A stretch of DNA of 64,000 bases from Methanosarcina sp. 2.H.T.1A.6. GTDB lineage: Archaea; Halobacteriota; Methanosarcinia; Methanosarcinales; Methanosarcinaceae. A program made the translations under genes and the position numbers. Below the pieces are notes generated by a model. It saw only the letters and a list, made by a program, of their open reading frames with translations. It made no database searches and was not told the origin of the DNA. Of the stretch, positions 1-9,818 are shown piece by piece (position 1 is the stretch's first letter; each line of letters opens with the position of its first letter). The stretch spans positions 124,001 through 188,000 of the forward strand of contig NZ_JJOY01000023.1 in assembly GCF_000979455.1 (NCBI RefSeq), written 5' to 3'.

Positions 1-1244
1 TCAGGTACAGGCTCAGAGGTTTGAAGAACCGTTATTGCACCGGTTTTTGAAGTCTGACCGTTTGAATTGCTTACTGTAAGTGTTACCGTGTAAGTTCCTG
101 CTGAGGAGTATGTGTGTGCAGGGTTCTGGTCTGCTGAATTCGTTCCGTCTCCGAAATTCCAGTCCCATTTAGTGGGAGTTCCTGTGCTTTTGTCCGTAAA
201 AATGACATCAAGCGGTGCATTCCCCGAGTTAACATTGCTGCTAAAGTCTGCAATAGGGATTACAGGCTCAGGCAAGTTAGAAGCATGTGTAAGAGGCAGG
301 TCATCTGAATATATGCTGCCTGGTATACTGTACGCGAAATCGGAAATTCCATCCCCATCTTTATCCACTGCTTTATCGGAAAAACCCTCCCCATTAGGTT
401 CTCCCCAGTAGTTCCCACCAATATAGGTCCCACCAATAATATTTTTTCCTTCCTTTTTTTCAATATTATAAGAGTTTCCAGCCCCGCTTTTAATTGTCAT
501 TTTGGTGTTATTGAAGTAATTGTTATAAATGCGGTTATTGTCGCTCAGGCCGCAAACATACATGCCGTAATCACTGTTCGAAGTAACAGTGTTGTCTGAA
601 AGGGTATTGCCGTCGGAGGAACCAACATGGATGCCGCGGGCGTCGTTAGATGCCGTATTTCCGGAAATGGTATTACCGCTGGAACTCTCAAGCAGAATTC
701 CATACACACCGTTATCCGTAACAGTATTTGTCGAAACTTTACAGCCTTTAGACCACAATATATGAATTCCACGCCCGTTGCTAGTGAGCTTGTTGTTTTC
801 AATTATACATTTGTTGCATCTTGACAAACAGATTCCTGAGTAACTGGCCCCAGCTCCAATAGCTTTAATCCCGCTAATCCCAACATTATCTGCCTTCACT
901 AAGAGCACGTTTTCTTTTGAACTTTTAGCTTTTATTATTGTATTCTCAGGGTTTCCGGACTCCGACCGGATAGTGAGGCTATCGATACCGAGGCTATCTT
1001 TAGATATTATGATATTTTCGGTATAGGTCCCGGGTTTTATGGTGATTATATCACCTGAACTTGCGTTGTTTATGGCAGCCTGTATTGAATCTTCTGGCCA
1101 GACAATAATCTCATCTGCAGTTCCGATTCCAACACAGAATATCAGAATGAGAAAAGCAATTAGTAAAACGGTTAATTTATTTCGAATTTCGAATTCCTCC
1201 GTCCATTCAAGAAAGTTAGGGGTGAAATATGGATGAAATTCCAT
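1..1244 (-). CDS. Secreted beta-helix (NosD-like) and PKD-domain surface protein, 3' end outside window
   Basis: The minus strand stays open from an ATG at 1244 to the window edge, giving 414 codons of a longer protein. A hydrophobic segment around residues 25-45 ([10 protein letters not shown] type) looks like a signal anchor. It is followed by a parallel beta-helix of the NosD/pectate-lyase kind with repeated N-x-I/V-x-x-N-x-x rungs (GNTI, NNK, DNT). A PKD domain then follows with the hallmark WNFGDG and [11 protein letters not shown]. Such proteins are cell-surface or S-layer associated in Methanosarcina. The C-terminus, probably more PKD domains and a surface anchor, is not visible. Its domain order matches the next gene at 1733-3913, so the two look like paralogues. 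The start is the first ATG in frame before the hydrophobic segment; a downstream start is possible. Confidence 0.85.
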   Translation of the reverse strand, partial: MEFHPYFTPNFLEWTEEFEIRNKLTVLLIAFLILIFCVGIGTADEIIVWPEDSIQAAINNASSGDIITIKPGTYTENIIISKDSLGIDSLTIRSESGNPENTIIKAKSSKENVLLVKADNVGISGIKAIGAGASYSGICLSRCNKCIIENNKLTSNGRGIHILWSKGCKVSTNTVTDNGVYGILLESSSGNTISGNTASNDARGIHVGSSDGNTLSDNTVTSNSDYGMYVCGLSDNNRIYNNYFNNTKMTIKSGAGNSYNIEKKEGKNIIGGTYIGGNYWGEPNGEGFSDKAVDKDGDGISDFAYSIPGSIYSDDLPLTHASNLPEPVIPIADFSSNVNSGNAPLDVIFTDKSTGTPTKWDWNFGDGTNSADQNPAHTYSSAGTYTVTLTVSNSNGQTSKTGAITVLQTSEPVP

Positions 1245-1549
1245 CTATCAACAATTAACTTAAATTTCCTTAAAAATTTATAAATGTGCATATTTAACAA
1301 TAAATATTTTATAACTGAATTACTTATTCACACACCGGATCCTTTATATTAAAGACTTTTATTTAATTGGAAAACGCGTGAAACAATATAAATATACTGA
1401 TTTGGATTAATACTTTTAAATAGATATAAAAAAGAATATTTACAGAAGAGTAAAGAATATTCGAATTGTAAGATGATAGTCAGTCTATTTTACTCAATTA
1501 GGCAGCTTCTTTTACAACCTCAGGAGAGGTAAAAGTCTGGGTAATATCC

Positions 1550-1617
1550 GGATAAAAGATTTCCGAGATAAAATGAGGGTAAAAGATTTCCGAGATAAAA
1601 TAAGGATAAAAGATTGG
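1550..1617. repeat. 27-bp direct repeat, about 2.5 copies, in the 1245-1732 gap
   Basis: A 27-bp unit containing the string aaaagatttccgagataaaa occurs at 1550 and 1577, and a partial third copy begins at 1604. It lies in the 490-bp AT-rich space between two minus-strand surface protein genes, downstream of the gene ending at 1733. Apart from the presumed promoter of the gene starting at 1244, nothing else is recognisable in this gap. Confidence 0.8.
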
Positions 1618-1732
1618 GCAGAAACTGATAATGTAGAAAAATAAGATGAAGGCGTAAAACCTTCATCAATCATTTTTCTGTATCAAAACTGATACTTGAC
1701 TTTTGATTTGACTGCCTTTCTTTTGTATTCTT

Positions 1733-3913
1733 TTAGTTTTTTTGCTTTCTTTTATGCAGGAAAATAGCGGACATGCATATTATCCCATATCCAATTTCGA
1801 ACCCGGGGGCCTTTGTGTCTTCTTCCTGCCCGGAATTCGGTTCAACTTCTTCCTCTATACTTTTCATCTCTTCTTCTGCGGCGCGAGTTTCCTTCTCAGG
1901 CTCCGTTTCTGTTGAGTCTTCTTCGGAGAGGCTCTTTGCTTTTCCTGTTATTACGAACGAAGAAAATGCCGGAGTTTCGGCTGTGAAGTACAGGAATTTG
2001 TCGTCTTCTTCTAATAAGTTGACTGGCAGCTGTTCCCACTTTTCTTCACTGTACCTGTTGAGGATAATCGAATCCTTATCGATCTTTTTATCCTGGAGCC
2101 AGGATTTTTCAACCTTAAAACAGACGACCGGGTTTTCTATATTTTTTGAGGTTGCAAATCCGCTGTTTCCTACCCATACATTAAAAGATTTGTAGACCTT
2201 TCCTTCAGGCAGTTCCGAAACCAGAGACGACTTATTTTTTAATTCCTCAACAATCGTTGTGGTCTTTCCTACTGTCTTTTTTGCATCAAAGCTCACATAA
2301 ACAACACAGGTTGCATCCTTCGTGAAATCAAATTTTACAGCTTTTCCGTTTGTAATGAATACCTGTGAAAGTTCTTTGGTTTCAACGTTTCTTGCAGGTT
2401 CAGGGGACCCGCCGCCGCCGCTGCTGCTTCCTCCGTTGCTGTGGCTGCTTCCTCCGTTGCTGTGGCTGCTTCCGTCAATGCTCTCGTTCTCTACAGTTAT
2501 CAGAGTAGTTTTTGGGGATGTGCCGTTTTCATTGCTCACTGTCAGCTTAACTGTATAAGTTCCTGTGGCAGTATACACATAAACAAAGCTTGCCTCTTTT
2601 GAGTCCTCGATTCCGTCATTGTTAACATCCCAGCTTCTCGAAGTTGCATTTTGTGAAAGGTCAGTAAAGAGGACTGAAAGGGGAGCAGAGCCGCTGATGA
2701 CATTTGTGCTGAAGTCTACTACGGGAAGATTGTTATTTTCATTTACATTTTCATTTTCTTCCTTTTCTTCTTCCTCTTTTTCCAGCACAGTTATAATAGC
2801 AGTTTTTGAATCCGTGTCTTTCAGGTTGCTTACTGTAAGGTTAACGGTATAGTTTCCTGCCAGGGAATAAGAATGCGTTGGATTCTTATCAGTTGAAGTA
2901 GCTCCGTCTCCAAAGTTCCAGCTTCTCGATGTTGCGTTTTGTGAAAGGTCGGTAAAGAGGACTGAAAGAGGAGCGTTCCCACTTACAGTATTTGCCTTGA
3001 AATTTGCCACAGGAAGCACAGGTTCAGACTCTGTCCTGGGAGTTACCAGGGGCAGGTAGTCAATAACACCCTCTGCTATCTGGTATGTTTTTTCAGCTAT
3101 CCCATCGCCGTTAGTGTCCAGGTGGGTCTGAGAGAATCCATCTCCTGCAGGTGTTGCCCAGTAGTTCCCAGCTATATAAGGACCATCTATGATGTTTTCA
3201 CCTGTGGTTTTTTTAGTGTTTAATTGGGGGCCATTCCTGTCATGTAATTCGTCTACCTGCAGGTTAATGTTATTTGAAAAATAATTGTTATAAATAGTTG
3301 CCTGTTCGTCGATTATGTGGATGCCGATTCCACAGTTTTTGAATGTATTCCCCGTGACTACGTGGCCGCCGCCACCCCATGTAAATTTTATACCAGCATC
3401 ACATTTTTGAAATGTGTTTCCTGTAATTTTATTATTCCAGCTATCATAAGTGGACACCCCGAATTTGCTCCCTGTAAAGAGGTTATTCATTATTGTCTGA
3501 TTTCCATACAGGTAGCTGTTACCTATACTTACACCGCAGCCTTCAAACCTGTTATTTCTTATTGTGCACTCTATGCCACCCTGGTCAAAGCCTACACCCT
3601 TCGTGATTGTCAACCCTTCTATACGTGACTGCCTGTATATATCAAAGCCACCAACCGAGGGATATCCCGAAGCTCCTTTTATTGTTACAGATGTGTTTAC
3701 TTGTATTAGTTCATCCGGATAAGTTCCTGGCTTTACTATTATAGTGTCTCCGTCAACTGCGGCGTTTAGTGCAGTCTGTATTGTTTCATAGTCTGCGGAT
3801 TTGTCATTATCGTCCACATAAATTGTTGCAGCTGATGCACTCCCTCCGATAACCAGATAAAGTGCAAGAATTATTACAAATAAAATTATACCATGTCTTT
3901 TTGCTTTCCACAC
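1733..3913 (-). CDS. Surface protein: NosD-like beta-helix, two PKD domains, PGF-pre-PGF domain, PGF-CTERM-like anchor
   Basis: The 726-residue protein starts at GTG 3913 behind a GAGGGG ribosome site. Residues 1-29 form a signal peptide ending ASA. Residues about 30-290 are a beta-helix, with ANTI-type rungs and the archaeal IAGNYWATPAGDGFS segment. PKD domains follow at about 300-375 and 395-475 (WNFGDG in the first). A Gly/Ser-rich linker leads to a PGF-pre-PGF type domain at about 505-655, an acidic stretch, and a C-terminus KAPGFEIGYG with a hydrophobic segment and basic tail. This is the layout of archaeosortase-processed surface proteins, in which the PGF tripartite tail is cut and lipid-anchored. 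Its ligand is unknown; polysaccharide or S-layer attachment is an inference. Confidence 0.9.
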   Translation of the reverse strand: MWKAKRHGIILFVIILALYLVIGGSASAATIYVDDNDKSADYETIQTALNAAVDGDTIIVKPGTYPDELIQVNTSVTIKGASGYPSVGGFDIYRQSRIEGLTITKGVGFDQGGIECTIRNNRFEGCGVSIGNSYLYGNQTIMNNLFTGSKFGVSTYDSWNNKITGNTFQKCDAGIKFTWGGGGHVVTGNTFKNCGIGIHIIDEQATIYNNYFSNNINLQVDELHDRNGPQLNTKKTTGENIIDGPYIAGNYWATPAGDGFSQTHLDTNGDGIAEKTYQIAEGVIDYLPLVTPRTESEPVLPVANFKANTVSGNAPLSVLFTDLSQNATSRSWNFGDGATSTDKNPTHSYSLAGNYTVNLTVSNLKDTDSKTAIITVLEKEEEEKEENENVNENNNLPVVDFSTNVISGSAPLSVLFTDLSQNATSRSWDVNNDGIEDSKEASFVYVYTATGTYTVKLTVSNENGTSPKTTLITVENESIDGSSHSNGGSSHSNGGSSSGGGGSPEPARNVETKELSQVFITNGKAVKFDFTKDATCVVYVSFDAKKTVGKTTTIVEELKNKSSLVSELPEGKVYKSFNVWVGNSGFATSKNIENPVVCFKVEKSWLQDKKIDKDSIILNRYSEEKWEQLPVNLLEEDDKFLYFTAETPAFSSFVITGKAKSLSEEDSTETEPEKETRAAEEEMKSIEEEVEPNSGQEEDTKAPGFEIGYGIICMSAIFLHKRKQKN

Positions 3914-4476
3914 AATAAACCCCTCAAAATATATTTTTGCGTTTCATTTTAATTAAAATCACAAGTTTTTGCTTTCGATTATGATAATATGTTCTTGTCC
4001 AAAGGCTGCGCTGTTTTTATAGTATATATACTAAGCTTTAAGCCCGACTTTTTGATTTTTAATATTAGTTATTTTACAGAATTAGTACTGTTATATAATA
4101 TTAACTAAATCATCATATATTATCCTACTAAATCATTTTATTTTTTCCTACTGTCTATTTTTCACTGTCTATCTTCCCAAATAAAAAGAGCCCTATGTTT
4201 TCGAAAGCCCTCCCTCAAAAGTAATCCGGATATTAATTTGAAATCAGAGGAGAAGGCAGGCATAGATTTGGAGGGGTTCCAAAAAAGGAACTATGATTCT
4301 CGCTCAAAAAATTACGTTGCGAATGGAAGAGTTACGCTTGAAATTGTGAATACAGGATTAACTCAAATATGATGAAGTCAATATTTAATAAAACTAGGCT
4401 GGAAATCTAAAAGAAGATAGACAACCTTTATTATCCATCTAAACAAATCATACAATACACATCGGGGAATAAAAAT
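3914..4476. other. Intergenic region, 563 bp, divergent promoters
   Basis: AT-rich DNA between a minus-strand surface gene and the plus-strand GerW-like gene. It must hold both promoters. The sequence before 4477 has a Shine-Dalgarno-like ggggaat nine bases from the ATG. No ORF with a recognisable product and no convincing RNA structure was seen. Confidence 0.5.
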
Positions 4477-4917
4477 ATGGGCGTAGAAGATACTATTAAA
4501 GAAATTGCAGGCGAACTTGAAAAAATTGCAACTACTAAAACTGTCGTCGGAGATCCTATTACAGCTGCCGGAAAAACAATCATTCCTGTTTCCAAACTTA
4601 CCATGGGGTTCGGAGCTGGAGGCGGGGAGGGCAAAAAGGATAATGAATCAGGGTACGGAGGAGGCGGAGGCGCAGGTGCGAAGATAGAGCCTGTTGCTTT
4701 TATTATGCTTTCCGAAGATGATGCAAAAATCTTCCGGATCTCTGAGAAAAGCGATGTAGGATCAATCCTCAATTCCCTTCAGGAGGTCGTGCCTGACATT
4801 CTGGAGAAGATCAAAGGTAAGACTGGCAAACATAAAAAAGAAGAGGGTTCGGAAGGCGGCAAAACGGAAGTTAAAGAGCATACGGAGTTCGAAGAGAAAG
4901 GGGGAGTTTTCCAGTAA
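4477..4917 (+). CDS. GerW/YtfJ-family protein
   Basis: A 146-residue soluble protein with the GerW (sporulation protein YtfJ) signature: VVGDPITAAGKTIIPVSK at residues 22-39, then a glycine-rich stretch (GFGAGGGEG, GYGGGGGAGAK), then IEPVAFIMLSEDDAKIF. The last 30 residues are charged and low in complexity. The family is known from Bacillus spore formation but is widespread in non-sporing bacteria and methanogens, where its role is not established. The gene is followed about 100 bp later by a DUF2953 protein; in Bacillus YtfJ is likewise paired with a DUF2953 protein (YtfI). The start follows a ggggaat ribosome site. Identity is clear; function in an archaeon is unknown. Confidence 0.9.
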   Translation: MGVEDTIKEIAGELEKIATTKTVVGDPITAAGKTIIPVSKLTMGFGAGGGEGKKDNESGYGGGGGAGAKIEPVAFIMLSEDDAKIFRISEKSDVGSILNSLQEVVPDILEKIKGKTGKHKKEEGSEGGKTEVKEHTEFEEKGGVFQ

Positions 4918-5021
4918 ATCCCTCCTGGTTAAACCTTTTTAAAGGATTTTCCAGGGACCGGAACTAAAGGTCAGGGTATTTAAGATCGTCAGGACTATCT
5001 TTCTCCTTCAACTTGTTTAGC

Positions 5022-5966
5022 ATGCTTATTGCCTACCTCTTCCTTCTGGTTTTTCTGCTTGTTTTATTCATACTTTTTACAGCTATAGGTCTCACTTTCA
5101 AGCTCAAGGTTCTGAGTGTGGAAGAAAAGAAAGAGCTGGGAGGAATATTTACTGTAAAATGGCTGTTTTTTTCCCATACTTTTTCAATCGAAGAACCTGA
5201 GGAAAAAAAATTACTTCCTGAAGAGCCGGCTGAGGAGGAAATGAAAAAAGGAACTGGAGTAGAAACCGGAACTCCACAGGGTAAAAAAGAGCCTGAACAA
5301 GCTGAAAGCAGAAAAGAAGACAATCTAAAAGCAGAACTCAAAATGCAGATGGAAAAAGATAGGGAGCCCGGAGAAAAGAAACCTGAAGAGGAAACAATAA
5401 TTATTGAGGGTAAAGAGAAAATTGAAATTAAAGAACAGGCTGAAGGCAAAGAGAATATTCCGATTAAAGAAAAAACTGTGGGGAAAGAGAAAAGAGGAAT
5501 ATTTGCCCGAATAAGAAGGAAAAAAAGAGTTGGTAAGGAAGGTGAAGTAGAGGCAAAGAAAGGAATGACCACCATGGAAAAACTTCACTGGGGTCTTGAA
5601 GCTTACAAAGCCCTTCGAAAACCTCTGTTACGTCTGTTTTCCGATATGTTTAATGCAATAAAAATCAAAAACCTGAAAGCTGACCTTACTTTCGGTCTTT
5701 CTGACCCCGCAGATACAGGGATGCTTTGTGGGGTTATACATACTCTTCTTGGAACAGTTTACAGCCGCTGCCGGAGCTGTAGTTTTTCCGTATGTCCTGT
5801 GTTTATGGAGTCACTGCTGGATTTTCGGGGGAGTGCGGAGATCCGTATAAAAATATATTCGCTGATTTTTCCATTCCTTAAATTTATATTTAACGGGAAA
5901 ACTTTATCTTTTACTTATTTGATTGTTAAGGAAAAACTTCGGAGTAGTTCGAAGGTTAACTCCTAA
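5022..5966 (+). CDS. DUF2953-family membrane protein
   Basis: The protein has an N-terminal membrane helix (residues about 2-28, LIAYLFLLVFLLVLFIL) and then a long charged Glu/Lys-rich region (about 65-180). The C-terminal domain carries the DUF2953 features: LHWGLEAYKALRKPLLRLF, the TFGLSDPADTGMLCG motif and a closing beta-rich segment. I chose ATG 5022; a TTG at 5013 would add three residues and neither has a strong ribosome site. The low-complexity middle is longer than expected for the family and probably disordered. It lies between the GerW-like gene and beta-RFAP synthase, reading the same way. The GerW-DUF2953 pairing suggests the two products act together, but the process is not known. 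Confidence 0.8.
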   Translation: MLIAYLFLLVFLLVLFILFTAIGLTFKLKVLSVEEKKELGGIFTVKWLFFSHTFSIEEPEEKKLLPEEPAEEEMKKGTGVETGTPQGKKEPEQAESRKEDNLKAELKMQMEKDREPGEKKPEEETIIIEGKEKIEIKEQAEGKENIPIKEKTVGKEKRGIFARIRRKKRVGKEGEVEAKKGMTTMEKLHWGLEAYKALRKPLLRLFSDMFNAIKIKNLKADLTFGLSDPADTGMLCGVIHTLLGTVYSRCRSCSFSVCPVFMESLLDFRGSAEIRIKIYSLIFPFLKFIFNGKTLSFTYLIVKEKLRSSSKVNS

Positions 5967-5994
5967 GCTTTATGAATAAGCAATGAGGATACAG

Positions 5995-6966
5995 ATGAAT
6001 ATGATTAATGTAATGTCACCATCCAGACTGCATCTTACCCTTATTGATCTCAATGCAGAGATCGGCAGGGTCGATGGGGGGGTAGGAATTACTCTCGAGT
6101 CACCAAGCCTGGAAATTTCGGCAGCTGAAGCGGATGTTGTCGAAGTGGTGGGGGATTCTCTTCTCGCAGGCAGGATGCTAAAAGCAGTAAAAGCTGTGCT
6201 TCCTGAAGGGAAAGGCATCAGGATTCATATTAATAGGGATCTTTCTGACCATGTAGGGCTTGGCTCCGGAACCCAGGCCGCACTTTCTGCCGCAGCAGCT
6301 GTAAATGAAATTTACGGGCTTGGAAAAAGTGTCCGGGAACTCGCAGTTGCTGTCGGTAGAGGCGGGACGTCCGGAATAGGGGTTGCTGCTTTCGAAAGTG
6401 GAGGTTTCATCCTGGACGGGGGGCACAAATTCAGGGATAAAGGTGCATTTTCTCCTTCCGCAGCCAGCCGTATGCCTCCAGGACCCGTGCTTTTCAGGAG
6501 GGACTTTCCTGACTGGCATATTGTCCTTGCAATTCCCAATACCAAAGGTGTTCATGACGCAGAAGAAGTCGATATTTTCAAAAAAGTCTGTCCTATCCCT
6601 CTTAAGGAAGTCCAGGAACTCTCTCATGTAATTCTCATGCAGATGCTCCCTGCGCTAATCGAAGAAGATCTGGAAAGTTTCGGCAGGGCAGTCAACCATT
6701 TCCAGACTGTGGGCTTTAAAAAGCGGGAAGTTGAACTTCAGCCCCGACCTGTACTCGATGCCATGAAATATATGCAGGACAACGGAGCTAGTGGTTCAGG
6801 AGTCAGTTCTTTCGGGCCAGTAGTCTACGGGATTGTCGGAAGTCCGGGAGAATGCAAAAAACTCCAGAAAGAAGTCCAGAGTATGCTGGATGAATCACTT
6901 GGTGGAGAAGTACTGCTTACAAAGGCAAAGAATCGGGGCGCGGACATCTTCGGAGGCTCCAATTGA
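5995..6966 (+). CDS. Beta-ribofuranosylaminobenzene 5'-phosphate synthase (methanopterin biosynthesis)
   Basis: This GHMP-kinase-fold enzyme condenses p-hydroxybenzoate or a p-aminobenzoate-type acceptor with PRPP, releasing CO2 and pyrophosphate, the first committed step to the methanopterin side chain. Visible features are MSPSRLHLTLIDLN at the N-terminus, GRVDGGVGITL, and the GHMP loop HVGLGSGTQAALSAAAA around residues 80-95. RGGTSGIGVAAFESGGFILDGGH and a C-terminal NGASGSGVSSFGP loop follow. ATG 5995 is preferred because GAGG lies seven bases upstream; ATG 5983 is the next option. The last four bases overlap the TTG start of the Nop5 gene, so the two are translationally coupled. Confidence 0.93.
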   Translation: MNMINVMSPSRLHLTLIDLNAEIGRVDGGVGITLESPSLEISAAEADVVEVVGDSLLAGRMLKAVKAVLPEGKGIRIHINRDLSDHVGLGSGTQAALSAAAAVNEIYGLGKSVRELAVAVGRGGTSGIGVAAFESGGFILDGGHKFRDKGAFSPSAASRMPPGPVLFRRDFPDWHIVLAIPNTKGVHDAEEVDIFKKVCPIPLKEVQELSHVILMQMLPALIEEDLESFGRAVNHFQTVGFKKREVELQPRPVLDAMKYMQDNGASGSGVSSFGPVVYGIVGSPGECKKLQKEVQSMLDESLGGEVLLTKAKNRGADIFGGSN

Positions 6967-7973
6967 AAATCAACACCTGGTTTGGAGTCCTTGAGATAGG
7001 CAGCAAAGGAGAAGTCCTTGCCTCCGACTCTTTTCCAAAAGATATAAGAGAGCTTGCACTCCGTTCCCTCTCTTTGAGGGACAGCAGGCAGAATCTTCCT
7101 CCCGAAGGTTTTGACCTGAAAGCTGCAGCTATCGAGTGCAAGTTTGTAGATTCCCTTTCTGAATATTATTCCCTTTTACATGAAGTCACGCTGGAAGCTG
7201 CAAAACACCAGGTCTCAGAAGCTCTTACCCCTGACCAGCGCATAGTTCAGGCAGTAGAAGCCCTGGATGACATCAATGAAACCACCAACTCCCTTTCTGA
7301 AAGGCTTTTTGAGTGGTACGGGGGTTATTTCCCCGAAAGCGGGCTCAATGGTGAAGCTCTTGCGCTTTTTATTGTAAAATACGGCTCCCGTGAAAATGTT
7401 GCTCCTGATGATCCTCTTTACTTAAAAGCCAGGGATTCCATGGGTGCAAAACTCGAAGCTGCAGATGAAGTGCTCCTTAAAGGTTTTGCAGAGAACGTAT
7501 GCAGTCTCTATGAACGACGGAAGCAAATCGAAGCTTACATCGAGAGCAGTATGGAAATCCTTGCACCTAACCTGACCATAACAGCGGGGCCCATGCTCGG
7601 GGCAAGGCTCATAAGCATTGCAGGCAGCCTTGAAAAACTTGCTGCTTTTCCGTCCAGTACTATTCAGGTTATCGGGGCCAGCAAGGCCCTCTTCAAACAC
7701 CTCCGGGAAAGGGCTCCGTCCCCAAAGCACGGGATAATCTACAGCCATCCCCTTGTCAATACCTCTCCATGGTGGGTGCGGGGAAAAGTTGCAAGAGCTC
7801 TTGCAGCAAAACTTTCCCTTGCCGCTCGAATCGACTTTTACTCCGGGAAAATAGATCCTTCTCTGCCAGAGAAACTGGAAGAAAAAATCCAGAAAATACG
7901 GGCTTTAAACCCCAGGCCTCCGCAAAAAAGGCCGGAAAGTGGGGCAAAACCAAAGAAAAAGAGGAGGAAGTAA
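6963..7973 (+). CDS. Nop5/Nop56-family C/D-box sRNP core protein
   Basis: A 336-residue archaeal Nop5. It bridges L7Ae bound to C/D-box guide RNA and the methyltransferase fibrillarin, placing the enzyme for 2'-O-methylation of rRNA and tRNA. Visible parts are an N-terminal fibrillarin-binding domain, a coiled-coil middle (about 95-200), and the Nop domain with LTITAGPMLGARLISIAGSL and GASKALFKHL followed by PKHGIIYSHPLV. A Lys/Arg-rich tail ends the protein. The start is TTG at 6963, which overlaps the preceding stop by four bases (TTGA). The fibrillarin gene begins directly after the stop codon, the usual archaeal pairing. Confidence 0.95.
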   Translation: MKINTWFGVLEIGSKGEVLASDSFPKDIRELALRSLSLRDSRQNLPPEGFDLKAAAIECKFVDSLSEYYSLLHEVTLEAAKHQVSEALTPDQRIVQAVEALDDINETTNSLSERLFEWYGGYFPESGLNGEALALFIVKYGSRENVAPDDPLYLKARDSMGAKLEAADEVLLKGFAENVCSLYERRKQIEAYIESSMEILAPNLTITAGPMLGARLISIAGSLEKLAAFPSSTIQVIGASKALFKHLRERAPSPKHGIIYSHPLVNTSPWWVRGKVARALAAKLSLAARIDFYSGKIDPSLPEKLEEKIQKIRALNPRPPQKRPESGAKPKKKRRK

Positions 7974-8657
7974 ATGACTGACGTAAGGAAGCTTTCCGAT
8001 GGGATTTTTGAGGTTACGAAGGGCAAAAAGCAGCTTGCCACAAAGAACCTGGACCTGGGAAAGACTGTTTACGGAGAAAAGCTAATTCCGGTTGAAGGGG
8101 TCGAGTACCGTACCTGGGACCCTCGCCGGAGTAAGCTTGGAGCCATGGTCCTCAAGAAGTTTAATATCCCCCTTAAGGAGGATTCAAAGGTGCTCTACCT
8201 GGGGGCAGCTTCAGGTACAACGGTCAGCCATGTCTCTGATATCGTCTCTGAAGGGGCAGTATACGCTGTTGAATTTGCTCCAAGAAGCATGCGCGACTTC
8301 ATAGGGCTTGCTTCCCGGCGCAAAAATATTTTCCCTCTCCTTGCTGATGCGGGAAAACCGGACAGTTACGCCCATATTGTTGAGCCTGTAGACCTGATCT
8401 TTCAGGATGTTGCCCAGCCCAATCAGGCCGAAATCGCTGCAAGAAATGCTGCACGCTTTTTGAATGAAGGCGGGCATCTCCTGCTTTCGATTAAGGCTCG
8501 CAGCATCGACACTGCGGCAAACCCGAAGGAAGTCTTCACGGAAGAAGTAAAAAAGCTTGAGCAGGCTTTTGAACCCAGATTCGAAATCCTGATGGCCAGA
8601 GATCTTATGCCCTATCATGAAGACCACCTTGGAGTTCTGGCAAAGTTAAAGGAGTGA
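7974..8657 (+). CDS. flpA: Fibrillarin-like rRNA/tRNA 2'-O-methyltransferase
   Basis: The 227-residue SAM-dependent methyltransferase is the catalytic subunit of the C/D-box guide RNP. The SAM-binding motif VLYLGAASGTTVSHVSD is at about residues 72-88, VYAVEFAPRSMRDF follows, and VDLIFQDVAQPNQAEI holds the catalytic Asp region. Length and order are those of archaeal fibrillarin. ATG 7974 follows the Nop5 stop with no gap, so the two are co-translated. A GC-rich hairpin about 50 bases beyond the stop probably ends the transcript. Confidence 0.96.
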   Translation: MTDVRKLSDGIFEVTKGKKQLATKNLDLGKTVYGEKLIPVEGVEYRTWDPRRSKLGAMVLKKFNIPLKEDSKVLYLGAASGTTVSHVSDIVSEGAVYAVEFAPRSMRDFIGLASRRKNIFPLLADAGKPDSYAHIVEPVDLIFQDVAQPNQAEIAARNAARFLNEGGHLLLSIKARSIDTAANPKEVFTEEVKKLEQAFEPRFEILMARDLMPYHEDHLGVLAKLKE

Positions 8658-8703
8658 ATCCTGCTCTTCCGGAATGCTGAATTTTTCGGAAATTCGTGAA
8701 CTG

Positions 8704-8732
8704 CCCCCAGGCTAAAACCCAGGGGGTTTACG
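8704..8732 (+). terminator. Candidate terminator hairpin after fibrillarin
   Basis: CCCCCaGG and CCaGGGGG form an eight-position stem with one central A-A mismatch and a short loop, followed by a T-rich tract (8738-8743). It stands about 50 bases after the fibrillarin stop. A remnant of a small mobile element end cannot be ruled out. Confidence 0.5.
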
Positions 8733-8882
8733 CTTCTTTTTCTAAACCCTCAGCAGGAAACCCGTTAAATCTTTAGATCTAGCGAGTAGTTGGCTTGATC
8801 AGGATTCTCTGAATGGTAGTATAAGTTACTTTCACAGAGGCTATTTTCATGGAGATTTTTAATAAAAGCTGCTCTGGCTGCT

Positions 8883-9398
8883 TCATCTCCTTATATTCAC
8901 AAGCAGCCTTTTTTTCGTGACCGGAATTAGCTTCTTCCACTCGACGATGGCATCTTCGTAAAACTTATATTCGTCTACAGTTTTATCCGAGAATTTGCCG
9001 TCCACCTCATATACATAAAAACCCTCTTCCCCGTCCGTAGAGACAACTTTTATCCTGTCTCCCATTTCCCTTACTTCGACAGCGGCTACGTTTTTCAAAG
9101 CTTCAAGCAGACTCGTACCTTCCTCTACCTCAAGCTTCCTGTTTTCTGCAAAGCGGTCCAGGAAAGAATATACATTGTTCAGTTTTATGCTTATCATATG
9201 AGTATTCCCGAACTTTTTTCTTTCTATAAGTTCGGCTTTTTCCAGGATTTTTACATGTTTTGCAGCTACGGGCACGGAAATCCCTATTTCCCTCGCAAGG
9301 CCGGAGATATGCTTATCCCCTTCACTCAGAAGCTCGAGAATAGAAAGACGGGTGTCGCTTGAGATCGCTTTGAGTAGGTTTTCTCCGCTACCGTTCAT
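8883..9398 (-). CDS. ArsR-type winged-helix transcriptional regulator
   Basis: A 171-residue protein with an N-terminal ArsR/HTH_20-type winged helix: AISSDTRLSILELLSEGDKHISGLAREIGISVPVAAKHVKILEKAELIE, residues about 10-60. The C-terminal half (about 75-170) is unassigned alpha/beta sequence. No cysteine or histidine cluster typical of metal-sensing ArsR sites is visible, so the signal it reads is unknown. It lies upstream of, and divergent from, the DUF2162-ExbB-DUF2149 operon, separated by 470 bp of AT-rich DNA. It could therefore control that operon, but that is only positional inference. Confidence 0.88.
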   Translation of the reverse strand: MNGSGENLLKAISSDTRLSILELLSEGDKHISGLAREIGISVPVAAKHVKILEKAELIERKKFGNTHMISIKLNNVYSFLDRFAENRKLEVEEGTSLLEALKNVAAVEVREMGDRIKVVSTDGEEGFYVYEVDGKFSDKTVDEYKFYEDAIVEWKKLIPVTKKRLLVNIRR

Positions 9399-9818
9399 TC
9401 CTGAATCCCTCTAATTCTTACTACCATGATGGTCCTGTATTTTACCTCCCTTACTTATAATTATTGCCCCCTATAAAACAAGTAATGTATATTATCGCAT
9501 CTTTTAATTGCTTTTTTTATCTATTTTTATAACAAATTTACTTTATTTACGGTTCCTGACTTTTTATTATTTAAAAAAATATGTCAGTTAACAGAGTGAA
9601 TTATTGCATAATTTTTGTTAATTTCTGCTTTTTATTTGTTATTCACTCAGCGCAATCTTATTTTTAAATGGATTTTATATTAACGCACTTTCATAACGAT
9701 TACTTCACTTTTTTAATTATTTATCGTCCTCTCTCGCAACGGGGTGCCTGAAATTTTATCTTTAGTTCAAAAAATGTAATCAAGAGGCATTTGTTACCCA
9801 GAAGGATAACGAACATTA

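Noticed and set aside
8704-8732. End of an IS200/IS605-type element
   Set aside because: The hairpin resembles such ends, but no tnpA or tnpB remnant is near; its position after fibrillarin fits a terminator better.
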